A stretch of DNA of 60,000 nucleotides from Cryptomeria japonica (GCF_030272615.1 NC_081415.1:512769034-512829033); one strand, 5' to 3'; shown: positions 33,540-46,189, counted from the first letter of the stretch. The notes: a model not told the origin generated them from the sequence alone. Translations and numbers: made by a program.

Positions 33540-34320
33540 CCTTTCTTTTTGAATTCGAAGTATAATTTAATTAATTTAATAAAATTTAATTTAATCTTTT
33601 TATGTAAATTATATTTAATTTTTTAAATAAAATATAATTTTATTATGTAAAACTTAAATTATTTAATTAAAAAAATTAAGTTGTTAAGTATAATTTAATT
33701 AATTTAATAAACTTTAATTTAATCTTTGTAATTAAATTAAATTAAATTTTTTAAATGAAATATAATTTTAAACTTTTAATATTACATAAAACTTAAGTTA
33801 TTTAATTAATTTTAATTGAATTTATTTCATAAAGTTTAATTTAACTAAATTAATTAAACTTGATTTAATTTATTCAATAAAGTTTTTAATTCATTGAAAT
33901 AATTAAGTTTAATTGATCCGAAGTAATTATGTTTCATTTAAATAAAAAAATTAATTAATCTGTTAAGTTTAATTTAATTAATTTAATAAAATTTAATTTA
34001 ATCATTTTAATTAAATTACATTTATTTTTTTAAATAATTCAAATTAAAATATTTAATCACATTAAACTTAATTTATTTAATTAAGTTGAATTGAATTTAT
34101 TTAACAAAAGTTTAATTTATTTAATTATTGTAAATTTCATTTCTTTAATAAATTTTAATTTAATTTAATTAAAAAAATATAATTTAATTAAGTATAGTTA
34201 ATTTAATAGAATGTAATTAAATTTATTTTTTCTATTATATTATTTTAATAATTTCATAGAATATAATTAAATAATAATTTAATAGAATGTAATTAAATTT
34301 ATTTATTTTAATTAATTCCA
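33540..34320. repeat. Low-complexity AT satellite-like tract
   Basis: About 780 bp made almost only of words such as TTTAATTAAATT, AATTTAATAAA and TTTAATTTAATC. Irregular units of 100-150 bp recur, for example TTAAGTATAATTTAATTAAT near 33550, 33685 and 33965. It has almost no G or C. It resembles matrix-attachment-type or satellite DNA, but no function is shown. Confidence 0.8.
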
Positions 34321-34580
34321 ATCTAAAAAACAAAGCATATCCATCTCAAAAACAACTTTAACTTGGGAGTTACTTTTTTCTTCAATGAGTGGTGAGCAAA
34401 ATTTTTTTTACTTTATTCAGTTTGCAATATCTGTGAAGGCATAAAAATAAGAAAAATATAGTAGTATAGCTAACAGTGGAAAATTAAAACAAATACAAAT
34501 AGAGAAATTTTACTATAAATTAAATGCAATTGGCACACTTTGAGGGAAGCAAAGTGTGTCATGTTATCCATAAAACATTA

Positions 34581-34862
34581 ACACATGGAACGAATTTGAA
34601 TGTAAATCTTTACTATACAAATTTATAATTTTTGTAAATGTAAATCTTTACTATACAAATTTATAATTTTTATAAATGTAAATCTTTACTATACAAATTT
34701 ATAATTTTTATAAATGTAAATCTTTACTATACACATGGAACGAATTTGAATGTAAATCTTTACTATACAAATTTATAATTTTTGTAAATGTAAATCTTTA
34801 CTATACAAATTTATAATTTTTATAAATGTAAATCTTTACTATACAAATTTATATTTTTTTGT
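34581..34862 (+). repeat. Minisatellite, 38 bp unit in a 150 bp higher-order repeat
   Basis: The unit TGTAAATCTTTACTATACAA + ATTTATAATTTTTRTAAA starts at 34601, 34639, 34677, 34715 (cut short), 34751, 34789 and 34827. The 20 bp lead ACACATGGAACGAATTTGAA occurs at 34581 and 34731, giving a 150 bp second-order period. Confidence 0.93.
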
Positions 34863-35554
34863 GAATGTGAATTTAAATTTAAATGTTCGCTAATCAAATT
34901 AATATTTAAGGTAGCAACTGCAGTACCAAACATAGTAAACGTTTTTACATCTAACTCTACTCTTATACTCTTACAATGATGAGGACCAAACCTTGTATTA
35001 TGTGCTGGGGAGGACTGACTTTAGTAATTTTTGTTGTCGGACCCGCTTTAGATTCCTGCATGTTCATACCCCAACAATAACAAAGATCAAAGATTTGAGT
35101 TTTGCCAACAAAATCCTTCCAAAATATTTATATCTCCCACATTATGCAAAACAACAAAAATTAATTATTTCTCTTTGTTGCCTATTAATTGATTCTACCA
35201 AACAGAAAAGCATACATAGTATCAAAAAATGTACAGTAGAAAACTTTTGAGTTTCTTCTTTGAAGGAGGAAATGGGAGCATTGAGCACCGGATTGCAATA
35301 TTCTTGATGATTGTATTGCTTAATGCATCGCTTCTCTTTGTTTTGCTTCAATACGGTTTTCTGGACACGCAAGCATCCAACCGCTCCAGTAACTGACAAA
35401 TAATTGAACAGGCATAAATATAAGGATAAGGTTTGGTTTGCACGTTCCTCCGTACGTGGATAAACATGCCAAAGAAAGCGGCTTTATTGCCGTTTACAAA
35501 GTTGCTAGAGCTTAGTTAGTACTAAAAAGAAATGTATGTTCCACTATTCATTTC
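34863..35554. other. Non-coding, no gene recognised
   Basis: Base composition is less AT-rich from about 35270. Open stretches on both strands here are short and without domains. Confidence 0.5.
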
Positions 35555-35692
35555 ATACGCAATACTCGCCAAATGTAACCAAAGTTAGTTAGTTTTAACC
35601 ACCTTCTATACGCAATACTCACCAAATGTAACCAAAGTTGGTTAGTTTTAACCACCTTCTATACGCAATACTCGCCAAATGTAACCAAAGTT
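35555..35692 (+). repeat. 53 bp tandem repeat, 2.6 copies
   Basis: ATACGCAATACTCGCCAAAT starts at 35555, 35608 (with one changed base) and 35661. The unit ends TTAACCACCTTCT. It lies just upstream of the small open frame at 35715. Confidence 0.93.
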
Positions 35693-35714
35693 TATCAATC
35701 GTTCTCTGCACAAT

Positions 35715-35903
35715 TTGATGGAGATGTCTATGCCAACAGCCAGAAATGTTTACGTGCCTGAAAAGGTGATGCCGGAAATGTTTACACAGCCGGAATTGTT
35801 GAGAACCCGTGTTAGTGACTTTATCAGTGGATTTTGGAAGTGTCTGCATAGTTTCATGAAACTAACAATTCACATTGAAGGCATTTTCTTTATATCGTAT
35901 TAA
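35715..35903 (+). CDS. Small unidentified open frame upstream of DUF247 fragment 2
   Basis: 62 residues beginning MMEMSMPTARNVYVPEKVMP, with normal-looking codon use and higher GC than its surroundings. It could be a remnant of the N-terminal part of the DUF247 gene whose C-terminus lies at 36322, or a first exon, but no family block proves that. It could also be chance. Confidence 0.3.
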   Translation: MMEMSMPTARNVYVPEKVMPEMFTQPELLRTRVSDFISGFWKCLHSFMKLTIHIEGIFFISY

Positions 35904-36321
35904 GTAAACCGTTTGAAAAGTGGTTCCAAGATTATAGTAGCTATAAAGCGGTTAACTATTAAATAACATTTAGGTAATCACCCACTTTCTATGTTATATT
36001 GTATTATTATTTTATAGCACGCTAAAGAACTTAACTGTTGAAATTTTATTGGCTACTAAAATTAATATATGTTGTAATTAAATGCTTAAATATTATTTAT
36101 CCAACACAAATGGATCAGTAGTTGAACACTAAAGCTTTTGAAAATCCTTCTTATTTCATGGAAAAATACAAAGTATCTTTTGTACTCACCTTTTATATTT
36201 GTGATAAGACAAATTATAAATATGAAACACTCCAATGAATATACATTGCTACCCCAATTGCTTGTTAATGAATGTGTATTTATAATATATAGTATAAATT
36301 TGTGGTAAGATTGAATATTAT
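35904..36321. other. AT-rich gap between the small frame and DUF247 fragment 2
   Basis: No coding seen. It could be an intron or inserted DNA; I could not find splice sites that join two family blocks. Confidence 0.4.
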
Positions 36322-36684
36322 GTGCACAATTGCTATAACGACTATGAGACCCATTCAACTACTGATCCCTTTCCCCTAAACCACAAAGATGATATTGCAG
36401 TGTTAAGAAACGGAGAGGTGTTTCACAATTTCCTCGGAAGCAACAAACAAGTGGCGGAGCATTTCATTTTGGCTGAAGGGATTACCCATGTCCGCGGCTG
36501 CAAACCAATTGATGACGTCAGAGTGAGGTTGCATAAGTACACTAGAAGAAAGTACAAGAAACTCTGGAGTGAGTTCGTAGGTGCTTAGTTGCTTGCTGGG
36601 TCAATGGCCGCCGTGCTGCTAATTCTGATGACAGTAGCGCAAGATTTTTGTCTTTTTCTCACTTGTGACCGCTATTCCTCTTGA
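36322..36684 (+). pseudogene. DUF247 protein, C-terminal fragment, second copy
   Basis: The frame shows DYETHSTTDPF and KDDIAVLRNGEVFHNFLGSN followed by KQVAEHF. These match the family's end blocks (DVxLLxxxGIIxNxLGxxxEVAxLFN). YTRRKYKKLWSEFVGA matches the block before the membrane anchor. A TAG at 36586 then interrupts, and LLAGSMAAVLLILMTVAQDF in the same frame is the expected hydrophobic anchor, ending at a TGA at 36682. This piece overlaps in family position with the end of the fragment at 24778, so I take it as a separate copy. Confidence 0.82.
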
Positions 36685-36724
36685 AGCCCACCTTTACTCC
36701 TCTTTTCCGTTTGAGTCCATTTTT

Positions 36725-36840
36725 AAATTGTCATCAGTGTTTACTTTGTGGCCAGGGTTTTCTTTAAAATTAGTTTTATGTACTGTTAAGTTTCAGACAG
36801 CTCTGTTGCTGTTTATATTGTGCAACTTTTTTTTGTTTCA
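36725..36840 (+). repeat. DUF247 3'-flank repeat, copy 1
   Basis: GTCATCAGTGTTTACTTTGTGGCCAGGG... to TGTTGCTGTTTATATTGTGCA lies directly downstream of the DUF247 C-terminus and recurs at 38841 and 41015. Confidence 0.6.
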
Positions 36841-38840
36841 ATAAATATAAAACTAGTACTTGCATCGAACAAGGTGTAATAGTTATATCAATAAGAAGAT
36901 ATGTTTCAGGAAATATATTAGAAGATAAGGAAATGTATTTGTTGTTGGTTGTAGAGGTCTATTATATACAATTAATACAATTTTTAAAAAACATACAAAA
37001 TTTTGTGTGGGTTTAATTTTGTCACTATTAAAATAATTATATAGCTATAAATAGTTTTAAATAAAAATTGCTCAATCATATTAGAAATTAAGTTAAAATA
37101 TAAGCAATCATATTAAAACATTAAAATAAGACATTCCTCAACATGTTTAAAAAATGTTTTTTTGTTGTGTATAAACAATTTTTTGGGAGCAATTGGAGAA
37201 ACTAACCTACAATATTTGTTGCGGGTGATTTTCACTCTGCTCTAAATTTTTCATTCCCCTACATGTGACTCTTTCCTCTTTATGGCGAGCATAGTAATCT
37301 CTATGTTTTTAGATTTGCATTCTATCAAGTTCTATCACTTGAGAATCATCTTTCTTTTTCTCTCTGCAAGAGGCCATGATCTGCATTCAAGAAGTGTTAG
37401 GTAAAAATACTAATAATCACATGAGAGAGGCATTGTAATATATGTACAAAATATCAATATAATATGACTAAGTCATGCAATGTTGAAAGAAGTTGTTCCT
37501 ACATACCTATACATTTATACAAACATATGCATGTCATTACAATTGTTGTAAATATAAATGGCCTTGCTAAAACTATAATATAAGCATACAATGAAAAATT
37601 ATACAAATTAAAATTTTGCATTTTATAATATAAGTGAACAATATAAGTAAACATGACATGTATGTAGAAATCTAAGCTTAGCAATTTACATATACATACT
37701 TCAACACTAAAATTTACATACTATTTACTATTGAGAGAACATGTTGAATAGAGTACAAGAGAAACAAAAAATATTGTAACAAGTAAATTTCCATTTTATG
37801 ACATACATGTGTGTGGGATGCCTTTGGAGATTTAAACCAAGCAATTTACATATGTGCATCTCGAAACAAAAGTTTGCATTCTAATGTTCCAAAGAGAATT
37901 TGTCTTGTCTTATATGTGTGTATCCCTTTTTATTGTATTGTGAGACATGCCCAATTTTTTATAGAAAAATAAGTGCTTGTTGGACACCTTCTTGTTTTTT
38001 GTTTTTTGTGTTTAATATAGAGGTTTGATTTCTTATTTTGTTTCTCATTTAACTTATATTCATAAAAAAATTTTGGGTTACATATTTGCAAGCTGCATAA
38101 GTAGGTCAATAGTCATATTTTATTTACTTGCAAAATATACAAAATTATTTTAATTTAACTTTGAAAAGATTTAGATTTAACTTAAATCATATTATCTACT
38201 TGGAAAATATACAAAATTATTTTAATATAAATTATTGAATTTTTTTTTGTTTTAAATCATGTTTCAACTTGTTATCTTATACATTTTTTCTTTATGAGAA
38301 ACAGAGTTGAACTAACTTAGAAAACAAACTACCTCTACATATGCACTTGATTCATAACTAGAAAAACCAACATGTATTTAAAACAAGACAAACCAGAACT
38401 ATTAAGAACTATATGTGTGACATGTAATCGAGCTTAAAAAAATGCACTTTATGATTTTCTCTAAGAAGAGGCTATTTGCTCTTTCATACAAAACACACAT
38501 GTATCAAGTGCTCCTTTGTCAAGCATGGTGAAAACGTGAAGTACAACTTAAAGTTAGAATTAAAGATTAATGTAAACTGAGAAGAATTGAAGATAAGACA
38601 TATTGTAAGATATTATTCCCCTAATGTTAAGCTACTTAATTACACTTTTATTTTTCTTAGCACACCCTTGGCATGTTACTATTTTCTTTAAATTTGTTTG
38701 TGCCTAAGTGAAAAAAATTCTTTCAAAAAAAAGTCGATGAATTTCAAAACTTTTGAACGCTTTTTTTCCTGGCATCTAATTGGAGACGAATCTGGTGGCT
38801 TTGCCACCATATATATCCTAGCAGCTAATTATCAATGGTT
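36841..38840. other. AT-rich, no gene recognised
   Basis: About 2 kb without recognisable coding. TTATTTTAATWTAA-type words recur near 38140 and 38215. Open stretches at 37499-37684 (-) and 38698-38892 (+) have no domain. Confidence 0.5.
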
Positions 38841-38940
38841 CAATTGCCATCATTGTTTACTTTGTGTTCATATAGTATTTAGTTTCACCTAGTGTTAAGC
38901 TTTGAGAAGCTGTCTTGCTGTTCGTATTGTATAATTTTTT
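38841..38940 (+). repeat. DUF247 3'-flank repeat, copy 2
   Basis: CAATTGCCATCATTGTTTAC followed by a GTGTTAAGCTT...GAAGCTGTCTTGCTGTT stretch and an AATAAA-type end. It is the counterpart of 36725-36840. Confidence 0.55.
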
Positions 38941-39444
38941 TTCTTATTTCTTTTTGCAATGAATAAAAAAGTAAAAATAAATAGTTTAATGGTGAAGGTA
39001 AAATTGGTTGTTGAAAAATGTGATACTTAAGTAGAATGTTTAGATTTTGATTAAGATTTATTTTTGTTTATTAAATAAAAATCTCAAATCTTTTATAGTC
39101 CATATAAAAGTTAGGAATTTGTATGCATCTATTAGATGCAATTTGTTTTAGATTGTTTAGCAAATAAAACATTTAATTATAATGATATAATTTATATTTA
39201 ATTTTCTTATCTGATAATTTGAAATTTTATTGTTTAAGTATTTTCGTATTGATTCATGTTAGTGAACATTTAATACATAAATGACTTTTAGTTTTCATTT
39301 TTCAAACTGTAGAAAAATTTATGACATTGTTCATTTTGAAATTCTTTGTGCTTAAATTTCAACTTTACATTAATACTCTTTTCTCTTCTCTACATTAGGA
39401 ACTATTAGAACTGTCACTTAAAATTAGAAATGAATTCAATCAAT
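38941..39444. repeat. Sequence shared with 41110-41424
   Basis: Words in order at both places: TTAAGTAGAAT, TTTTGATTAAGA, TTCATGTTARTGAACATTTR, ATACATAAATGA and AACTATTAGAAC. No coding seen. Confidence 0.65.
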
Positions 39445-42290
39445 GGTAGATACACCTAAAGAAACTAAATTAAATAACTTTTTAAAAGTCAACAAATATT
39501 TATAGCATGCTTTGACAAGTTTGACTTTGTATGTTGTGGAAAATGATATATATTACTTATTTGACAAGATGTTTATGGTTGAACTTATTGATACTTGATG
39601 AAAAATGGATAAATGAACAAAAGTGTGTTCTAAACATAATCACGAACAATGATAAATTATCTTATTTTATGATTGAATTTATTTAACTCTAACTAGAGTA
39701 GACCCACCAAAGAAAATGTAATTTGAATGAGGATGAAAACTCTTTTTTTTGTATTATGTTGGGATTTTCAAGTCTCTATTCGTACACCAAGAAAGTTTGG
39801 CTAATAGAAAATTCTTGCGAAGAAGGTGTCATTAAATGAAGACTTTTCCTCAACATTTAAGAGGGATAGCTGTGATGTTTGACTTAAAATGTTCTCATAA
39901 TTTTTTTAGTTCTTATATTTCGAAGTAATATTAATCAAAATTCTGAATACTTAATTAGAGTAAAAGACATATATTTGTAATATAATTTTACCCAAAATAT
40001 ATAAATACTACTTGTAAAATAAAACATTCATTAATACCTAATTTTAAGATTATTTAGTTACTATTCATTTAATATATTAGGTACACGTAAAAAAACTAAA
40101 TTATATAACTTTTTAAAGGTCAACAAACATTTTTTAGATGCTATGACAAGTTTGAATTTGTATGTTGTGGAAAAACACTTATACTATAAATTTGACAAGA
40201 TATTTTAGGTTGAATTTATTACTACTTAATGAAAAATAGATACAAGAACAAAAGTGTGTATTAATCATTATAGCAAACAACAAAAAATTATGCTATTTTT
40301 AATATGAAATTATTTTATTTTAAGTAGAGTAGACCCATCAAATAAAATAAAATTTGAATGAGGAGGACAAGTCTCTTTTTGTATTGAATTCGGATTTGAA
40401 GTCTCCATTTGCATGCCAAGAAAGTATGACTAATAAAAAATTTAGCAATAATTGAAGAAGGTGTCATGAGATGAATACTTTTCCCCAACATTTAAGAGGG
40501 ATACGTCCCATGTATGAATTAAATTATTCTCTTATGTTTTTTATTTCTTATATTGTGAATCTATACTAATAAAATTTTAAATATTTAACTAGAATAGAAA
40601 ACATATATCTCTACTTAAAATTTACCCAGTTTCTATAAATGCTTATTTATAAAATAAAAATGATAGATTCATTAATTACTAAATTTAATATTCTTTAATT
40701 TCTACTTATTTAATATACTAAATTTCTTAAATAATTTATATCATAAAAATTACTAATTTAGTTCAAATCATTCAATTTATGTTAAATATTTTCAAAATTT
40801 TCCATATATTATAAATCCATAACTACAGAGGGACCCAATGAGGCACCCGAGTCTCCAAACATAGAGACTTAAGAGCTAGCAATCGCAATCGCATGTCTAT
40901 AAAAAAATATTGATTTGTGACTTTTTCTCATGTTTATTCTTTAGCCATTCTTTCTTCCTCCTCTTTCAGTCAGTCTGAGAACACTTTCTTTGACGGACGA
41001 TAATTTTCCATGTTTCTACTGTCATCATTGTTTACTTCGTTGCCAGAGGTTGTCTTTAAAATATATTCAGTTTAACGCTCAAGGTAAGTTTCGTTGTTTG
41101 AAAAAGTGATTTAAGTAGAATCTTTTGGTTTTGATTAAGACTTTGATCATGTGTATTAGATGATAATTTAAAATCATTTTAATTTATATAGAAGTTAGGA
41201 TTCATGTTAATGAACATTTGATACATAAATGATTTTTTTTTCATTATTATTTCAAATGGTAAAAAGCTTTATGACATTCTTCACTTTGAAATTATATCCG
41301 CTAAAATTCAAACTTTACATTAATACTCTTTCTCTTATGTTGCATTAGCAACTATTAGAACCATCAGTCAAATCTATGTTTTGAAGTATTGTCATCAAAG
41401 TCAAAATTAGAAATGAATTCAATCAATGGTAGGTACACCTAAAGAAACTAAATTGAACAAATTTTTAAAATTCAACAAATATTTATTGCATGCTATAACA
41501 ATTTTGATATTGTATGTTGTGGAAAAAGATATATATTATAAATTTGACAAGATGTTTATCATTGATTTTATTAATACTTACTAAAAATAGATAAAAGAAC
41601 AAAAGTGTGTACTAATCATTATTGCGAACAATGAAAAACTATTTTATTTTAAATGTGATGTTATTTTACTCTAACTAGAGTAGACCCACGAAATAAATAT
41701 AATTTGAATGAGGAGGGAAAGTCTCTTCCTTGTATTGGGTTGTGATTTTCAAGTCTCCATTTGCACACCAAGAAAAGTTTGACTAATATAAAATTATTGC
41801 AACAATTGAAAAAGGTGTCATTAAACGAATACTTTTCCTCAACATTTAAGAAGGATAGGTATCATGTATGACTTATATGGTTCTCTAAAGTTTTTTATTT
41901 ATTATATCGTGAAAGTCTACTAATTAAATTTTGAATATGTTATTAGAATAGAAGACATATATTTGTATTATAAATTTATACAAAATTTATAAATACTTAT
42001 TTGTAAAATAAAAATTCTAGATTTATTAATTCCTAATTTTAATATTATTGAATTATTACTCATCTAATATATTAAGTTCCTTAATAGTTTATCTCATAAA
42101 ATAATACTAACTTAGTTCAAATCATTCAATTTATGTTCAATCTTTTCAAAAAAAATCATACTTTATAATTCTATAACTAAGGATGAACTCAATAAATCTC
42201 CTAACATTCAGAAAGATCTTATAGGCTTAAGAGTTAGCAATTTCATTGCGTGTTCATAAAAAAATATTGATTTATAATTTTTTTTAATAA
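39445..42290 (+). repeat. Three diverged copies of a 0.65-0.85 kb module
   Basis: Copies start at about 39445, 40078 and 41425 with GGTAGATACACCTAAAGAAAC or close variants. Shared later words are TATGTTGTGGAAAAA, AGAGTAGACCCA, AATGAGGA, ACATTTAAGA and a TAGAATAGAAGACATATAT stretch. Copies 2 and 3 also share the end (CAAATCATTCAATTTATGTT, then AAAAAAATATTGATTT). The second 3'-flank piece with DUF247 likeness at 41015 lies between copies 2 and 3. No coding seen. Confidence 0.75.
41015..41095 (+). repeat. DUF247 3'-flank repeat, copy 3
   Basis: CTGTCATCATTGTTTACTTC and GTTGCCAGAGGTTGTCTTTA match the 36735-36765 copy closely. The three copies are spaced about 2.1 kb apart. Confidence 0.6.
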
Positions 42291-42987
42291 TTTAAATATA
42301 AATTTCTAATAACAAATAATTAAAACATAAAATAATATAATATCAATTTAATTTTTATTTTTATATACTTTAATTTATTTTGATTTTTTCCAATGCTATT
42401 AAATTATAATAAATAAAAATTTATAATAATTTATTTTATTTAATGATGAATAATCTCTTTAAACATATAAATTTTAAATTGTAAACTTCATAATATGAAA
42501 AAGCACCACAAAAACTACCTATCCAATGAGACCTCTGTGAGGAAAAGACATAAGCTAACTATGTTCAATCTTTTCAAAAAAAATCATACTTTATAATTCT
42601 ATAACTAAGGATGAACTCAATAAATCTCCTAACATTCAGAAAGATCTTATAGGCTTAAGAGTTAGCAATTTCATTGCGTGTTCATAAAAAAATATTGATT
42701 TATAATTTTTTTTAATAATTTAAATATAAATTTCTAATAACAAATAATTAAAACATAAAATAATATAATATCAATTTAATTTTTATTTTTATATACTTTA
42801 ATTTATTTTGATTTTTTCCAATGCTATTAAATTATAATAAATAAAAATTTATAATAATTTATTTTATTTAATGATGAATAATCTCTTTAAACATATAAAT
42901 TTTAAATTGTAAACTTCATAATATGAAAAAGCACCACAAAAACTACCTATCCAATGAGACCTCTGTGAGGAAAAGACATAAGCTAAC
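42132..42987 (+). repeat. Exact-looking tandem duplication, 428 bp unit
   Basis: 42132-42559 and 42560-42987 look identical by eye. The junction is CTAAC followed by TATGTTCAATC. The related sequence at 51560-51987 is single copy and differs from both at about four positions. Confidence 0.92.
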
Positions 42988-44533
42988 CTTAAAAATGACA
43001 TTCCTATGACAATAGAAGGTGAATTTTAAACTCCTTAAATACAAAAATTGGATGGATTTTTTTCAAATCTACAAAACCTTTGCAAGAGTACAAATGAGTA
43101 AAAAAAATATGGATTTTTTTCTCTCTACAAAACCTTTGCAAGAGTACAAATGAGTACAAAAAAATATAAGAGGAAATATTTGAGAAAAATACATGTAATC
43201 TTGGAAGATCACTTTTCTCCTTAGCTTCTTGAACTTTGTGTTTTTCCCATGGTAACTTATAATAAGAATGCGTCCATTTTTCATCTCCCCACCCAAAGAA
43301 TCTCATATTAAATACTCTAGTTATATTTTCTCTCTCTTAAACTAGCTTTATTGGTTTTAAACAAAAGGTATGTTCCATAGGGGCTATACTAATGTCTTTA
43401 TAATCATAGCATATGTATTTACCTAGTGTGACATTTTATCTAGCTACAATGATCAAATCATGTGCTTTTAATAACATTTTTTTTCCCATCAGAAGATTCC
43501 TCAACAATGAGGAGAAATACCAAGCAAGAAAATAATGGATCCATATTTCATTTTTAGCATTGTGAGAGAGTAATGAGTATGTTCTCCTAAGAAATTAAAA
43601 TTTTCCATGATTTTTCTTCTTTGCTCCTTAGCATATACACTTTGAAATAGTATAAGAATAAAATACCAAGTCTAATAGTCATGACTTAATTTAGGGATCA
43701 AGTCAACAATTGTTTGTCGCTACTATTAGAAAAGGGAAACTTATATGATGGACAATATATTATAGTAGAAATTTGAAAATTTCCTCTCTTTCAAATCATG
43801 GATCTTCTTTTAAAAAAAATACGTAATTTGATTTTGCTAAAAAATTCAATCTAACGATCATGAATTAAATTATTTTTTTCTACACCCACTCTTTTATGTG
43901 ACATTAATTATTTTCAATATGATTGCTAAAAACTTCAATTGTTGTAACATCATAATTTGCACCCCATGCAATTCCACACTACACAAGCACCTTTTATTTA
44001 AGTTGATTGTAGATATTTCTATGGCCCTTTACCCACTCAGCTAGTGTATCTTTCCTTGTCACCTTCTTCCTTTTCCTTTGGTGCAATTTTTATGGTTGTA
44101 CAATTCATAGATGAACACGTGCCACAAAGATGTTCATGCATTGCACTTTCATCTTACAAATTTGTAGACTATAGGTGATCATTGGAATATTATGTCTACA
44201 ATACCTAGTAGTGTAACACCTCCCTCTCTGACGAGCAATGTCGAGATTTTTCTGTAGTGCCTATATCTTGCCTATTTGAGCTTCATTGGGTTGGGTCCTT
44301 TGGGTTTTCCTAAAAATTCTTAGCTTCTTCACACATCCTTATATCACATTCTTACAAGATATAGTTCTCTACTTCTTTGCCTTGGGGTTTTGGTCATTTA
44401 GGTTTTGAACCACTACCATCACACCATATCCATTCTTACAACTCTATGTCTTTGAGCGTTTTGTAGTCATCTTCACTCTAGTAGGATTTTCTTTTGTTGG
44501 TGATGAAGTGGAGTTTCTTCACTCTTGTTTACC
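42988..44533. other. Non-coding, duplicated at 51988-53642
   Basis: A short internal duplication occurs here: CTACAAAACCTTTGCAAGAG followed by TACAAATGAGTA, at 43070 and 43127 (57 bp apart). At 44212 the sequence TGTAACACCTCC looks like the start of a gypsy-type LTR, but no partner end was found. Minus-strand open stretches at 43004-43306 arise from this repeat and lack domains. Confidence 0.55.
44223..44533 (+). repeat. 311 bp block before the pol fragment, unit 1
   Basis: Begins CCTCTCTGACGAGCAATGTC and ends TCTTGTTTACC. Further copies lie at 53332-53642 and 55751-56061. Confidence 0.85.
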
Positions 44534-46189
44534 GCAATATTGACCCAACATCATAATGAAAATATTGAAGCACCGATTTCTTTTATGAGTATTCCATTGA
44601 AAAAGCATGAATTGAAGTATTCTCCAGTTGAAAAGCAAACTTATGCAGTGGTCAAGGCTATGAAGCAATTTCGCTTTTATGTTCTAAATTCTCATTCTAT
44701 AGTGTATGTCCCAGATACTGCAGTGAAGACCATACTCACATAACAAGAAATTGGTATGAACAAGAAAGTCTCTTGGATTGCAAAGGTTCAAGAGTATGAT
44801 ATCGATATCAAACCAACCAAGCTTGTTCACGGGCGTGGGTTGTGTAAGCTAATAGCTGAGAATAATTCTAATGGGAATGTTGCTCAATAGTCTGAACTAC
44901 CTTTGGTTTTATTTGTCAGCACCACAGATGAGTGGTTTTCTAACATAGCACATTTTCTTACATACGGAGAATGTCCTCCTCATCTCACCCCTAGGGAGAA
45001 ATGGACTATCAAGTTAAAGGTTGCTAAATATATTATTTGGGGTGATGTTCTTTACAAAAAAGGAATAGATGGCACATTTCTCAAGTGTGTAGACAAAGAA
45101 CAAAGAAAGAAGCTCCTTCAGGTTTTTCATAATGAAGCCTGTGGAGGACATTTTTTTTCCTCAATAACGGCCTTCAAAATATTAAGAAATTGCTATTATT
45201 GGCCTGGAATGTTCAAAGATGCAGATGAGTGGGTAAAGATATGCGACGCATGTCAACAATTTAAGGGAAGAGTACAACTTGCCCCCCTACCTTTGAAACC
45301 TGTGATTATCGAAGAACCATTTCAGCAATGGGGACTAGATTTTATCGGTCCAATTCATCCTCATTCCAGTGCGGGTCATACTCACATCTTGGTAGCCACT
45401 GACTATTTCACCAAGTGGGTTGAAGCAGCTCCAGTTAGACAAACAACATCAGAAGTAGTTTGTGACTTCATAAAAAAAAACATTCTTGTAAGATATGGAG
45501 TTCTGCAGAAAATCGTCACTGATAATGCTACCAACTTCTCTTCTTACGAAATATCGGCTTTCTGTTACAAGTATGGAGTTATACTTTCACATGCATCTGA
45601 CTATTATCCTCAGGGAAATGGTCAAGCTGAAGTGAGCAATAAGAATATCATCACTATTCTCCGCAAGTTAGTCGATAAAAATTAGAGAACGTGGCATAAG
45701 TATCTATATGAAGCACTGTGGGCTGATCGTACAACGAAGAAGCGGGCTATCAAGATGTCTCCATTCGAATTAGTTTTTGGTGCGGAATCTAGATTACCTA
45801 TTCCATTAGAGTTAGCTTCTCTTAAGTTGCAAGTAGTAGTCAAAAATCATGCATTTAAAGATGCATTGGAAAAACAAATATTGTACTTAACCAAGATGGA
45901 AGAACAAAGAGAAACAGTGGTGGATAGAATCAGAGAACATCAAATGCGAGTGAAAGAACTGTTTGACCGGGAAGCAAGGGAAAGATCTTTTCAAGTTGGC
46001 GATCTGGTCTTATTATGGGATAAACAAAGAGAACCAAAGGGATTACATGGTAAATTTGATTCACTTTGGAGAGGACCTTTCCAAATAAGGCAAGTCTATG
46101 GTACAAATTCATTCTATCTAGCATATTTAGATGGCACACATATGCCCCTTCCTTATAATGGGCAACACTTAAAATTATATAATCCATAA
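44534..46189 (+). pseudogene. Ty3/gypsy pol 3' part (RNase H end, integrase), copy 1
   Basis: Begins abruptly inside RNase H (AILTQHHNENIEAPISFMS, then HELKYSPVEKQTYAVVKAM). Integrase follows: H-H-C-C zinc site (HNEACGGHFF ... CDACQQFK), core with GLDFIGPI (Asp), VTDNATNFSS (Asp) and NGQAEVSNK (Glu). The C-terminus has LWRGPFQIRQV and DGTHMPLPYNGQHLKLYNP, which is close to the Ogre/Tat/Athila style. Stops: CAA to TAA at about 44743 (this copy only), TAG after VAQ at 44888, and TAG after DKN at about 45683. No RT, protease or gag lies upstream, so the copy is 5'-truncated. Confidence 0.9.

Noticed and set aside
33540-34320. Replication origin or centromere satellite
   Set aside because: Only AT richness and irregular units are visible; nothing in the sequence proves either role.
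34581-34862. CRISPR-like array
   Set aside because: Units are directly adjacent without unique spacers, and the context is plant nuclear DNA. It is a minisatellite.
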